From: CAG-552 sp964516925
Lineage (GTDB): Bacteria > Bacillota > Clostridia > Christensenellales > Pumilibacteraceae
Length of the DNA stretch: 31,120 nt
Assembly: GCA_964516925.1 (NCBI GenBank)
Contig: CAZEXL010000015.1
Location: forward strand, 1-31,120
Direction: 5' to 3'
The notes below the pieces were generated by a model, which worked only from the letters and a program-made list of their open reading frames with translations, made no database searches and had not been told where the DNA came from. Shown in pieces: positions 6,233 through 15,370 of the stretch; position 1 is the stretch's first letter, and each line of letters begins with the position of its first letter. The position numbers and the translations under genes were made by a program.

Positions 6233-7417
6233 ATGGATAAGAACTTCAAAGCTCAATACCAAAAGATAACGGACGCTGCTTCTTTACAGCTCGGCGACGT
6301 ATCTCGATTGACTTTTTTGCCCGGTTTTTGCGACGTGCACGTGCATTTTCGCGAGCCGGGTTTTTCTTATAAAGAAACTATCGCTTCGGGCAGCAAAGCG
6401 GCGGCGCGCGGCGGATACGTTGCGGTTTGCACGATGCCCAACCTTAATCCCGTTCCCGATAGTCCCCAAAACCTAAGAGTTCAAACCGATATCGTTAACC
6501 GTGACGCGTGCATAGCGGTGTATCCGTACGGAGCGATAACGATCGGGCAAAACGGCAAAGAGCTCGTAGATATGTCTAAAATGCCAAACGCAATAGCTTT
6601 TTCGGACGACGGCAAGGGAGTGCAAAGCGAGGAAATTATGCTTGCCGCAATGCAACAAGCGGCGTTTCTAGGTAAGATAATAGCCGCTCATTGCGAAGAC
6701 AATTCGCTTCTGCTTGGCGGCTACATCCACGACGGCGAGTACGCAAAAACGCACGGTCATAAGGGCATAAGCTCGGCAAGCGAATACAAGCAAATCGAGC
6801 GAGACCTTATTTTGGCAGAAAAGACCAAATGCAAGTATCACGTGTGCCACATATCCGCAAAGGAAAGCGTTCAACTCGTGCGCGACGCAAAAAAGAGCGG
6901 AGTGGACGTAACCTGCGAAACCGCTCCGCATTATCTCGTTCTTACTCAAAACGATCTTATCGAGGACGGAAGATTTAAAATGAATCCGCCGCTTCGAAAC
7001 GAAAGCGACCGAGACGCGCTTATCGAGGGCGTCATCGACGGAACGATAGATATGATAGCAACCGATCACGCGCCGCATTCTTTAGAAGAAAAGAGCAAAG
7101 GGCTAAGCGGTAGTTCGTTCGGCATAGTGGGACTAGAAACGGCTTTTCCGCTTTTGTATACGCACCTCGTAAAAAAGGGAATAATTACGCTTGATAAATT
7201 GGTCGATCTTATGTCAACCAATCCAAAAAAACGTTTTAACATATCAAGCGAAGGATTTTCGGGGTGGGATCTAAACGAAGAATTTATCGTAAATCCTAAC
7301 GAATTCCTAAGCAAAGGCAGGGCGACGCCTCTAGCGGGCGCAAAGCTGTTTGGAGTAAACAAGCTAACGGTTTATCAAGGCGCGCCGGTGTACGTAACAA
7401 ACGAAATCAATAAGTAA
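6233..7417 (+). CDS. pyrC: Dihydroorotase
   Basis: Zinc amidohydrolase that cyclises carbamoyl aspartate to dihydroorotate. The start is ATG 6233, five bases after GGAG (6224-6227); an upstream GTG at 6206 lies inside the terminator hairpin and is rejected. The 394-residue product has the metal site DVHVHFREPG, then TMPNLNPVPDS, FSDDGKGVQ, AHCED, YHVCHISAKES and the catalytic ATDHAPHS. The set corresponds to the class I (Bacillus-type) enzyme, with a shortened N-terminal strand region before the HxH motif. First gene of the pyr operon, immediately after the attenuator, and followed by carB after 16 bases. Confidence 0.95.
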   Translation: MDKNFKAQYQKITDAASLQLGDVSRLTFLPGFCDVHVHFREPGFSYKETIASGSKAAARGGYVAVCTMPNLNPVPDSPQNLRVQTDIVNRDACIAVYPYGAITIGQNGKELVDMSKMPNAIAFSDDGKGVQSEEIMLAAMQQAAFLGKIIAAHCEDNSLLLGGYIHDGEYAKTHGHKGISSASEYKQIERDLILAEKTKCKYHVCHISAKESVQLVRDAKKSGVDVTCETAPHYLVLTQNDLIEDGRFKMNPPLRNESDRDALIEGVIDGTIDMIATDHAPHSLEEKSKGLSGSSFGIVGLETAFPLLYTHLVKKGIITLDKLVDLMSTNPKKRFNISSEGFSGWDLNEEFIVNPNEFLSKGRATPLAGAKLFGVNKLTVYQGAPVYVTNEINK

Positions 7418-7433
7418 AGGAGAAATAAATTTT

Positions 7434-10400
7434 ATGGCAAAAAGACAAGACGTAAAAAAGATTTTAATAATCGGTTCCGGTCCCATAGTAATAGGGCAGG
7501 CTGCGGAATTCGATTACGCCGGAACGCAGGCGTGCTTGGCGCTTAAAGAAGAGGGCTATCAGGTAGTGCTCGTCAATTCCAATCCGGCAACGATAATGAC
7601 CGACACGACCATTGCCGATAAGATTTATATGGAGCCGCTTACCCTAGAATACATAGCAAAAATTCTTCGCTACGAGCGTCCGGACGCAATCGTGCCGGGC
7701 ATAGGCGGTCAAACCGGACTTAACCTTGCAATGCAGCTCGAAAAGAAGGGCATACTAAAGGAATGTAGAGTTAAGCTTCTCGGTACTAGCAGCGAGAGTA
7801 TCGAACGTGCCGAAGACCGAGAATTGTTTAAGGAGCTTTGTCAGTCGATAGGCGAACCGGTAATCCCGTCCGAAATTACGTATAACCTCGACGAAGCTAA
7901 AGAGGCGGCAAAACGCATAGGCTACCCCGTAGTTCTTCGTCCCGCGTTTACGCTGGGCGGTACGGGCGGCGGCTTTGCCGACAACGAGCAAGAACTCGTG
8001 GAAGTGGGACTTAATGCGTTCAAGCTTTCGCCCGTCCATCAGGTTCTAATCGAAAAGAGCGTAAAGGGCTACAAAGAAATAGAGTTCGAGGTAATGCGCG
8101 ATTCTACGGGCAAAGCGATAACCATTTGCGGAATGGAAAACGTCGATCCTGTAGGCGTTCACACCGGCGACTCGATAGTCGTTGCGCCCATAATGACGCT
8201 TAGCGATCACGACAAAAAGATGCTCAACGACAGTGCGATCAAGCTTATAAAGGAACTTAAAATCGAAGGCGGTTGCAACGTTCAGTTTGCGCTTCATCCG
8301 CAAACGAGCGAATACTATCTAATCGAAGTAAATCCGCGCGTTTCTCGCTCGTCCGCACTTGCTTCCAAGGCAAGCGGTTATCCGATTGCGCGAGTAACCG
8401 CAAAAGTAGCGGTAGGAATGTCGCTCGACGAAATACAGGTGGGCGGCGGCACGGCGGCAATCGAGCCGAGCCTAGATTACGTAATAGCCAAATTCCCGCG
8501 TTTTCCGTTCGACAAATTTACCATGGCGTCCAATCTTTTGGGTACGCAAATGAAGGCAACGGGCGAGGTTATGGGCATAGGCTCTAACCTGGAAGAATGC
8601 TTACTAAAATCCGTTCGTTCGTTGGAAATCGGCGTGTGTCATCTTTACTTGCCTAAATTCGATTCGTATTCAATCGAACAAATGCTTAAGTACGTAAGCG
8701 TTTTCCACGACGACAACGTGTACGCAATAGCGCAGCTTATGCGCAACGGCGTAGGCGTAACCGAAATATTCAAAGCAACCGCAATCACACCCTTCTTCCT
8801 TGAATCCATAAAGAAGATAGTCGACTTCGAAGCCGTGCTAAAAGAGAGCGTAGGCAGCGTCGACAAACTCAAACGGGCTAAACAAATGGGTTTCAGCGAT
8901 AAGTTTATCGCTAAACTTTGGAAAAAATCCGAAGACGAAATTTATGCCGTTCGTAAGCAAAACGGTATCTTCCCTTCGTTTAGAATGGTAGACACGATGC
9001 ATACGGGCACGTACATACCGTACCTTTATTCGTCGTACAGCGGCAAAAACGAGTCGATAAAAACGAATAAAAAGAAGATCGTCGTTTTGGGCGCGGGACC
9101 CATTCGTATAGGACAAGGCGTCGAGTTCGACTATTCGACGGTGCACGCCGTAACGACAATCAAAAAATCCGGTTACGAGGCAATAATAATCAACAATAAT
9201 CCCGAAACGGTTTCCACCGATTACACCACCAGCGACAAGTTGTACTTCGAGCCGCTTACCACCGAGGACGTAATGAACATAATCGAGTACGAACAGCCCG
9301 AGGGAGTAATAGCTTCGCTTGGCGGACAAACGGCAATAAACCTTGCCGAACCGCTTATGCGTCGCGGCGTAAAGATTATAGGTACCGACTGCGCGGCAAT
9401 CGAAAAGGCAGAAAACCGCGACAGCTTCGAAAAAGTACTAAACGAGCTAGATATCCCTCGTCCCGAGGGCGCGGCTGTAACCAACATCGACGACGGCGTT
9501 GCGGCTGCAAACCGCATAGGTTATCCCGTGCTCGTCCGTCCTTCCTTCGTGCTCGGCGGCAGAGCAATGCAAATCGTAGCCAACGAAGCTCAGCTTAAAA
9601 AGTACCTAAAAACCGCGGTCGAAGTTGACGAGGACAAGCCGGTGCTAGTAGATAAATACATAAGCGGCAAGGAAGTCGAAGTCGACGCGATATGCGATGG
9701 CAGAAACGTATTCGTACCCGGAATAATGGAACTTATCGAACGAACGGGTATCCATTCGGGCGACTCGATAAGCGTGTATCCGCCGTTTAGCATATCCGAC
9801 AAAGTAAAGGGCACGATACTTCAATACGCCAAAAAGCTCGGACTCGGCATAGGCATAGTCGGACTGTTCAATATTCAGTTCATAGTCGACGAAAACGAAA
9901 AGGTGTACATAATCGAAGTAAATCCTCGTTCGTCGCGAACGGTGCCGTTCTTGTCCAAGGCTACGGGCTACAGCCTTGCCGATATTGCCACCGAAGTAAT
10001 ACTCGGAAAAACGCTTAAAGAGCAGGGAATATTCGATATATATCCCGACGAAAAGAAACGTTGGTACGTAAAAGTTCCCGTGTTCTCGTTCAATAAGATA
10101 CGAGGACTGGACGCATACCTTTCGCCCGAAATGAAGTCCACCGGCGAAGCGATAGGCTACGACGACAAACTCTACCGCGCATTGTACAAAGCGTTGCAAG
10201 CGTCGGGAATGAAGCTTCAAAACTACGGCACGGTTTTTGCGACCATTGCCGACAAGGACAAGGAAGAAGCGTTGCCGCTTATACGCAGATTTTACAATCT
10301 CGGCTTTAATATCGAAGCCACCGAAGGAACGGCAAAGTTCCTTAAAGAACACGGAATACGCACGCATGTGTTGCATAAACTCGGCGAAAACAACGAAATT

Positions 10401-10601
10401 CAAGAAGCTATCCGCGCAGGATACATGGCGTACGTAATCAATACGCGCGACGCCAATTCGGTAGGCGAAAGCGACGGCTACAAAATAAGATGTTACGCAA
10501 TCGAAAACAACGTAACTATATTCACTTCGCTCGATACGGTAAATACGCTACTCGACGTACTTGAAGAAACGACGTTGTGTATATCTCCCATCGACGCATA
10601 A
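7434..10601 (+). CDS. carB: Carbamoyl-phosphate synthase large subunit
   Basis: Makes carbamoyl phosphate from ammonia, bicarbonate and two ATP. The 1055-residue protein has full family length: two homologous ATP-grasp halves, the first starting KKILIIGSGPIVIGQAAEFDY and the second near residue 546 with VVLGAGPIRIGQGVEFDY, then a C-terminal MGS-like allosteric domain (about 930-1055). SD AAAGGAG is at 7416-7422, overlapping the pyrC stop. The glutaminase subunit gene carA, often directly upstream of carB, is absent here, so ammonia delivery must come from a subunit encoded elsewhere. The next gene pyrK follows after nine bases. Confidence 0.98.
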   Translation: MAKRQDVKKILIIGSGPIVIGQAAEFDYAGTQACLALKEEGYQVVLVNSNPATIMTDTTIADKIYMEPLTLEYIAKILRYERPDAIVPGIGGQTGLNLAMQLEKKGILKECRVKLLGTSSESIERAEDRELFKELCQSIGEPVIPSEITYNLDEAKEAAKRIGYPVVLRPAFTLGGTGGGFADNEQELVEVGLNAFKLSPVHQVLIEKSVKGYKEIEFEVMRDSTGKAITICGMENVDPVGVHTGDSIVVAPIMTLSDHDKKMLNDSAIKLIKELKIEGGCNVQFALHPQTSEYYLIEVNPRVSRSSALASKASGYPIARVTAKVAVGMSLDEIQVGGGTAAIEPSLDYVIAKFPRFPFDKFTMASNLLGTQMKATGEVMGIGSNLEECLLKSVRSLEIGVCHLYLPKFDSYSIEQMLKYVSVFHDDNVYAIAQLMRNGVGVTEIFKATAITPFFLESIKKIVDFEAVLKESVGSVDKLKRAKQMGFSDKFIAKLWKKSEDEIYAVRKQNGIFPSFRMVDTMHTGTYIPYLYSSYSGKNESIKTNKKKIVVLGAGPIRIGQGVEFDYSTVHAVTTIKKSGYEAIIINNNPETVSTDYTTSDKLYFEPLTTEDVMNIIEYEQPEGVIASLGGQTAINLAEPLMRRGVKIIGTDCAAIEKAENRDSFEKVLNELDIPRPEGAAVTNIDDGVAAANRIGYPVLVRPSFVLGGRAMQIVANEAQLKKYLKTAVEVDEDKPVLVDKYISGKEVEVDAICDGRNVFVPGIMELIERTGIHSGDSISVYPPFSISDKVKGTILQYAKKLGLGIGIVGLFNIQFIVDENEKVYIIEVNPRSSRTVPFLSKATGYSLADIATEVILGKTLKEQGIFDIYPDEKKRWYVKVPVFSFNKIRGLDAYLSPEMKSTGEAIGYDDKLYRALYKALQASGMKLQNYGTVFATIADKDKEEALPLIRRFYNLGFNIEATEGTAKFLKEHGIRTHVLHKLGENNEIQEAIRAGYMAYVINTRDANSVGESDGYKIRCYAIENNVTIFTSLDTVNTLLDVLEETTLCISPIDA

Positions 10602-10610
10602 GGAGCATAA

Positions 10611-11351
10611 ATGAAGCAGCAGATATTTACGGTAACTCAAAACGTGCCGCTTACTAAAAACGTTATGCGTATGCGACTAAGCGGCGACACGTCCGAAATA
10701 AAAAAGGCAGGACAGTTCGTTAATATTCTTATCGACGGCTTGTTTTTGCGTCGTCCCATATCGGTATGCGACGTAATGGACGAAGAGCTGACGCTGGTAT
10801 ACAAAATCGTCGGCAAAGGCACGAAAAAGCTTGCGGCAACCGAAGTTGGCACAAAGCTCGATATCCTCGTTGGGCTAGGCAACGGCTACGATCTTTCGCT
10901 TTCGGGCGAAAGGCCGCTTCTTATCGGAGCGGGCGTAGGCGCGCCGCCGCTGTACAATCTGGCAAAACGCCTTATCGACGAGGGCAAGCAGGTCTCCGTT
11001 TTGCTCGGATTTCACTGTGCTTGCGACGTGTTTTTGGCTGACGAATTCAAGGCGATCGGAGCAAACGTAACGGTGGTTACTTCGGACGGTAGCGCAGGCA
11101 AAAAGGGCAGAGTAACCGACTATATGGACTTAGATTACACGTACGTGTACGTTTGCGGTCCCGAAGGCATGCTAAAAAGCGTTTACTCTAAGTCGGTCAC
11201 GGGCGGTCAATTCAGTTTCGAGGAACGCATGGGTTGCGGTTTCGGGGCGTGTATGGGCTGCAGTTGCAAAACGATAACGGGTTACAAACGCATTTGCAAG
11301 GACGGCCCGGTGCTTTTTAAGGAGGAAATACTATGGCAGACACAAGAGTAA
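10611..11351 (+). CDS. pyrK: Dihydroorotate dehydrogenase B, electron transfer subunit
   Basis: FAD and [2Fe-2S] subunit that passes electrons from dihydroorotate oxidation to NAD+. The 246-residue protein has the ferredoxin-reductase layout: FAD-binding RRPISVCD near residue 48, NAD-binding GAGVGAPPLYNLAK, CGPEGML, then the C-terminal cysteine cluster GCGFGACMGCSC with a final Cys in KRICKDGPV. Four cysteines suitable for the iron-sulphur cluster are present. AAGGAG overlaps the carB stop. It overlaps pyrD by 19 nt, fitting stoichiometric production of the PyrD-PyrK complex. Confidence 0.95.
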   Translation: MKQQIFTVTQNVPLTKNVMRMRLSGDTSEIKKAGQFVNILIDGLFLRRPISVCDVMDEELTLVYKIVGKGTKKLAATEVGTKLDILVGLGNGYDLSLSGERPLLIGAGVGAPPLYNLAKRLIDEGKQVSVLLGFHCACDVFLADEFKAIGANVTVVTSDGSAGKKGRVTDYMDLDYTYVYVCGPEGMLKSVYSKSVTGGQFSFEERMGCGFGACMGCSCKTITGYKRICKDGPVLFKEEILWQTQE

Positions 11352-12244
11352 CATTGTGCGGAATACCTCTTAGTAACCCCGTAATACCGGCTTCGGGTAC
11401 GTTCGGTTACGGTTACGAGTTTGCCGAGCTTTACGACATAAACGTTTTGGGGACTTTCTCGTTTAAGGGTACTACTTTAAGTCCCAGATTCGGCAACCCC
11501 ACGCCGCGAATCGCAGAATGTACCGCAGGAATGATAAATTCCGTAGGACTTCAAAATCCCGGTGTTCAAAAGGTTATAAGCGAAGAACTTCCTAAGTTAA
11601 AAAAGTGTTTCAGCAAAAAAGTTATGGCAAACGTGGGCGGATTTTCGATAGACGAGTACGTCCAAACCGCTTCGATGCTAGACGAGTGCGACCAAGTGGG
11701 TTGGCTCGAAATCAATGTAAGCTGTCCTAACGTTCACGGCGGCGGAATGAGTTTCGGAACTTCTGCTTCGGCGGCGGCAAGCGTAACCAAAGCTGTAAAA
11801 AAGGCGGTAAAAAAGCCTGTAATAATCAAGTTGTCGCCCAACGTAACCGACGTCGCTTCCATTGCGCTTGCGTGCGAAAGCGAAGGCGCGGACGGAATCA
11901 GCCTTATAAACACCTTGCTTGGTATGCGAATAAACCTTAAAACTCGCAAGCCGATAATTGCCAATCGCAAGGGCGGTTTTTCGGGCGCGGCAATCTTCCC
12001 GGTTGCCGTCCGAATGGTAAACGAAGTCGCTTCCGCCGTAAAAATCCCGGTTGTCGGCATGGGCGGCGTAAGCAGTGCCGAGGACGTTATCGAAATGATG
12101 ATGGCAGGCGCCACGGCAGTGCAGGTAGGCGCGGCAAATCTCGTAAATCCGTACGCAAGCAGGGATATAATAAACGATCTTCCTAGCGTAATGGAACGAT
12201 ACAAAATAAATTCTCTACAAGAAATAATAGGAGCGTGCAAATAA
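11333..12244 (+). CDS. pyrD: Dihydroorotate dehydrogenase B, catalytic subunit (class 1B)
   Basis: FMN enzyme oxidising dihydroorotate to orotate in complex with PyrK, with NAD+ as acceptor. The 303-residue length and the catalytic cysteine in NVSCPN mark a class 1 enzyme, and the adjoining pyrK makes it 1B. Other motifs: NPVIPASGTFGYG at the N-terminus, SVGLQNPG, KLSPNVTD, GGFSGAAI and the FMN-phosphate loop GMGGVSSAED. ATG 11333 lies seven bases after GGAGG. Its TAA overlaps the pyrF ATG by one base. Confidence 0.96.
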   Translation: MADTRVTLCGIPLSNPVIPASGTFGYGYEFAELYDINVLGTFSFKGTTLSPRFGNPTPRIAECTAGMINSVGLQNPGVQKVISEELPKLKKCFSKKVMANVGGFSIDEYVQTASMLDECDQVGWLEINVSCPNVHGGGMSFGTSASAAASVTKAVKKAVKKPVIIKLSPNVTDVASIALACESEGADGISLINTLLGMRINLKTRKPIIANRKGGFSGAAIFPVAVRMVNEVASAVKIPVVGMGGVSSAEDVIEMMMAGATAVQVGAANLVNPYASRDIINDLPSVMERYKINSLQEIIGACK

Positions 12245-12942
12245 TGGGCAAAGACGTAATCATAGCGTGCGACTTCGACAGCGCGCAAAAAACGCTTGAA
12301 TTTTTGGATAAATTCAAGGATAAGAAACCGTTCGTAAAAATAGGTATGGAGCTTTACTACGCCGAAGGACCAAGCATAGTGAAGGCGATAAAACAGCGCG
12401 GCCACAAAATATTTTTGGATCTAAAGCTTCACGACATTCCCAACACGGTAAAAAAAGCCATGGCTGTGCTAAGTCGTCTTGGCGTAGATATGTGCAACGT
12501 ACACGCTGCGGGAACCAAGCGCATGATGAGCGCGGCGGTGGAAGGTCTTACTCGTCCCGACGGAACCAGACCGCTTTTGATAGCCGTAACACAGCTTACG
12601 TCAACCGACGAGCAAACCATGAAAGAAGATTTGCTTATATCTAAGCCGCTCGACCAAACTGTTATGCACTACGCTAAAAACGCAATGCAGTCCGGCTTGG
12701 ACGGCGTAGTGTGTTCGCCGCTCGAAGCGGGCAAGGTTCACGAAACCGTCGGAGCGCGGTTTATTACCGTAACGCCGGGCATACGATTTGCAGGCGGCGA
12801 CGTAGGCGACCAAAAGCGAGTAACTACGCCCCTAATGGCAAAAGAACTCGGCTCGGACTATATCGTGGTCGGAAGACCGATAACGGCGGCGGAAGATCCC
12901 GTTGCGGCTTACCAAAAGTGCGTAAGCGAATTCGTGGACTAG
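12244..12942 (+). CDS. pyrF: Orotidine 5'-phosphate decarboxylase
   Basis: Decarboxylates OMP to UMP, the last step of the pathway. I choose ATG 12244, which overlaps the pyrD stop as TAATG and sits about ten bases after GGAG; a GTG at 12235 is too close to that site. The 232-residue TIM-barrel shows IACDFDSA (substrate Asp), VKIGMELYY, the catalytic DLKLHDIPNT, TQLTSTDE, TPGIRF and VGRPITAAEDP. The position of the catalytic Lys-Asp network fits the bacterial group of this family. Confidence 0.95.
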   Translation: MGKDVIIACDFDSAQKTLEFLDKFKDKKPFVKIGMELYYAEGPSIVKAIKQRGHKIFLDLKLHDIPNTVKKAMAVLSRLGVDMCNVHAAGTKRMMSAAVEGLTRPDGTRPLLIAVTQLTSTDEQTMKEDLLISKPLDQTVMHYAKNAMQSGLDGVVCSPLEAGKVHETVGARFITVTPGIRFAGGDVGDQKRVTTPLMAKELGSDYIVVGRPITAAEDPVAAYQKCVSEFVD

Positions 12943-12997
12943 GCAGCGTAACGCAAAAATAACGACCAAAACGAAAATCGTAAAGGAGAAAACGAAT

Positions 12998-13627
12998 ATG
13001 AAAAAGTTAATTGCAAAAGATTTGCTGTCCATAAAGGCAGTGTTCTTGCGTCCCGAGCAACCGTTTACTTGGGCGAGCGGAATCAAAAGTCCGATATATT
13101 GCGACAATCGACTTACGCTTACCGCACCTAAAGTGCGTACCGACGTCGAAAACGGACTTGCTAAGCTTATAAAAACTCATTTTCCTACCGCCGAAGTGCT
13201 TATGGGTACGTCAACCGCAGGTATTGCTCACGCGGCAATAACGGCGCACATTCTGGATATGCCTATGGGTTACGTTCGCAGCGGAGCCAAAGATCACGGC
13301 AGACAAAATCGTATCGAAGGCAAGCTTGAAAAAGGACAAAAGGTAGTAGTAGTCGAAGACCTTATTTCCACGGGCGGCAGTGCGATCGAAGTTGTCGAGG
13401 CGCTGCGCTTTGAGGGCGCCGAAGTGCTCGGAATCGTTAGTATCTTTACGTACGGAATGAAGAAGGGACTCGATCGTCTTGCCGAAGCGAACGTAGTAAA
13501 TTATTCGCTTACCGACTTCGACGCCGTTGTCGAAACGGCAGCCGAAGAGGGCTATATAAAGGTTGACGACAAACAACGCTTAATCGCCTTCCGCAACAAT
13601 CCTTCCGACGAAAGCTGGATAAAGTAG
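12998..13627 (+). CDS. pyrE: Orotate phosphoribosyltransferase
   Basis: Joins orotate to PRPP giving OMP, the substrate of PyrF. The 209-residue protein has the PRPP-binding signature VVVVEDLISTGGSA near residue 115 and the flexible loop KDHGRQNRIEG. ATG 12998 is preceded by AAAGGAG (12982-12988). A 55-bp gap after pyrF is the largest within the operon; I see no terminator or promoter in it. pyrB follows after three bases. Confidence 0.95.
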   Translation: MKKLIAKDLLSIKAVFLRPEQPFTWASGIKSPIYCDNRLTLTAPKVRTDVENGLAKLIKTHFPTAEVLMGTSTAGIAHAAITAHILDMPMGYVRSGAKDHGRQNRIEGKLEKGQKVVVVEDLISTGGSAIEVVEALRFEGAEVLGIVSIFTYGMKKGLDRLAEANVVNYSLTDFDAVVETAAEEGYIKVDDKQRLIAFRNNPSDESWIK

Positions 13628-13630
13628 CGT

Positions 13631-14692
13631 ATGAAAAGTTTAATAGATATTCTCGATTTGTCGATAGACGAGCTTGACGAGCTTATAAAAATCGGCATGG
13701 ACGTAGCAGAAAATCCTAGCAAATACGCCGAAAAATGCAAAGGCAAAAAGCTTGCCACGTTATTTTTCGAGCCGTCCACACGTACTAGACTAAGCTTCGA
13801 AGCGGCAATGCTGGAGCTTGGCGGCAACGTGCTCGGCTTCTCCGAAGCAAACAGCTCGTCGGCGGCAAAGGGCGAAAGCGTAGCCGACACGGCAAAAATA
13901 ATAAGCTGCTACGCCGATATAATCGCAATGCGTCATCCGCTAGAGGGTGCGCCGTACGTGGCGGCAACCAACGCTTCGATACCCGTAATAAACGCAGGCG
14001 ACGGCGGGCATCATCATCCGACTCAAACGCTAACCGATCTTCTTACGATATATCGTGAAAAAGGAAGATTATCCAATCTTACCGTGGGGATAGTGGGCGA
14101 CCTTAAGTACGGCAGAACGGTTCATTCGCTTATTGCGGCGCTGTCTAGGTACGAAGGCAACGAGTTTATACTCGTTTCGCCGGACGAGCTTAAGGTTCCG
14201 TCGTACGTAAAGACGGACGAAAAAAAGTCGGCAAAGTTTATCGAAACCACTAGCCTTACTAAGTATATGGATAAGTTCGATATTTTGTATATGACGCGTA
14301 TTCAGCGCGAAAGGTTTTCGGACGCAAGCGAGTACGAGCGACTAAAAAACAGTTATATTCTTACTCCCGATAAGCTCACGAGCGCAAAAAAAGATATGCG
14401 TATACTTCATCCGCTTCCAAGGGTGAACGAAATAAGCGTAAAGGTGGACGACGACGAGCGCGCTTGTTATTTCAGACAGGCTTTAAACGGCAAGTACATC
14501 CGTATGGCTCTTATAATGTATTTACTTAAGCTTTCCGACGGTAAAAAAATAAATCTTACGGGCGAAAAAACGCCTTGCAAGTGCCAAAACCCCAAGTGTA
14601 TATCTTCCGTCGAGCAGGAACTGGAAAGCTTTTATAAAGTGGATCACAGCGGCAAACGTCGTTGCGTGTACTGCGACAAGGAGTTGGACTAA
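13631..14692 (+). CDS. pyrB: Aspartate carbamoyltransferase catalytic chain with PyrI-type zinc tail
   Basis: Condenses carbamoyl phosphate with aspartate. Residues 1-308 are the catalytic chain: STRTR at 49-53, SAAKGES with Lys80, RHPLEGA from 101, GDGGHHHPTQT at 123-133 and HPLPR. Residues 309-353 form a tail with CQNPKC (C318, C323), then CVYCDKEL (C345, C348). This C-x4-C...C-x2-C pattern, with the surrounding CIS and F residues, matches the zinc domain of the PyrI regulatory chain, which touches the catalytic chain in the E. coli enzyme. The nucleotide-binding allosteric domain of PyrI is absent, and no pyrI gene is in the operon. Activity without CTP/ATP control is an inference. Confidence 0.93.
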   Translation: MKSLIDILDLSIDELDELIKIGMDVAENPSKYAEKCKGKKLATLFFEPSTRTRLSFEAAMLELGGNVLGFSEANSSSAAKGESVADTAKIISCYADIIAMRHPLEGAPYVAATNASIPVINAGDGGHHHPTQTLTDLLTIYREKGRLSNLTVGIVGDLKYGRTVHSLIAALSRYEGNEFILVSPDELKVPSYVKTDEKKSAKFIETTSLTKYMDKFDILYMTRIQRERFSDASEYERLKNSYILTPDKLTSAKKDMRILHPLPRVNEISVKVDDDERACYFRQALNGKYIRMALIMYLLKLSDGKKINLTGEKTPCKCQNPKCISSVEQELESFYKVDHSGKRRCVYCDKELD

Positions 14693-14694
14693 GT

Positions 14695-15258
14695 ATGAAC
14701 GAAGCGTTTAAGCATATCGAAGACGAACTTGCCAAAGTCGATGAAAATCGCAGGCTTACTATAGACGGCAGAATAATCTTAAATATGACGGTAAAAAACG
14801 ACGAACAGTTTTTGTCGCCGTATTCGTCTACTTCCACGCCGATAATAAGCGCCGAAGTCGCGGAGTTTATCGAGCACGCCGCCGAAGCGGCTTTGCCGGA
14901 TGAACGACTTACTCTTAAAGTAAGCAGCGATTGTATCGACGAACAAGAAAAGAATACGTACAAAAACGCGATAGCCGAATACTACAAGCAAAAATACGTG
15001 TCAAACGAGCGCGAATACAAGCGCAATAAATTTATCGTAGCCGTTCTTGCCGTGCTGGGCGTAATTTTTCTTGCCGCCGAAATGGTGTTTACTAGCCTAA
15101 TCGACAGTTTCGTTTGGTCCGCGGTAATCGATATCGTTGCGTGGGTGTTTTTGTGGGAAGCCGTCGATATAGGCTTTTTCGAAAATCGGAAGCTAAAGCT
15201 AAAAAAGCTTCGCTATCTTGCCTTTATAGATATGAAAGTAGAATACACGGCAGTGTAA
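14695..15258 (+). CDS. Uncharacterised two-helix membrane protein
   Basis: I do not recognise the family. The 187-residue protein has an acidic soluble N-terminal part (1-105) without a signal peptide, then two hydrophobic helices at about 113-135 and 139-161, and a basic C-terminal tail, suggesting an inner-membrane anchor with both ends in the cytosol. It starts two bases after the pyrB stop, with AAGGAG at 14678-14683, and lies ahead of the operon terminator, so it is cotranscribed with the pyr genes. A link to pyrimidine metabolism is guilt by association only. Confidence 0.75.
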   Translation: MNEAFKHIEDELAKVDENRRLTIDGRIILNMTVKNDEQFLSPYSSTSTPIISAEVAEFIEHAAEAALPDERLTLKVSSDCIDEQEKNTYKNAIAEYYKQKYVSNEREYKRNKFIVAVLAVLGVIFLAAEMVFTSLIDSFVWSAVIDIVAWVFLWEAVDIGFFENRKLKLKKLRYLAFIDMKVEYTAV

Positions 15259-15278
15259 ATTCAATATGATTAAAAAAG

Positions 15279-15312
15279 AAAACCGTTCGTTTTACCGAGC
15301 GGTTTTTCTTTT
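15279..15312. terminator. Intrinsic terminator between convergent units
   Basis: Stem 15279-15289 with 15296-15306 (11 bp with one G-T pair), loop 15290-15295, followed by a T-rich run on the plus strand and, read backwards, by a T-rich run on the minus strand. It ends the pyr operon and can also end the minus-strand unit that stops at 15371. Confidence 0.85.
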
Positions 15313-15370
15313 GGCGTTTAAGCCGTTATCTTTGGTTTTACAGGAGGTAAAGGAGTTATAAAGTCAAGCC

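Noticed and set aside
9645..10403. 252-residue minus-strand ORF inside carB, and similar long antisense ORFs at 20712-21446, 11734-12405, 8838-9329 and 29469-30356
   Set aside because: They lie wholly or mostly opposite genes with strong family motifs and no matching promoters; open antisense frames follow from the codon bias of the real genes.
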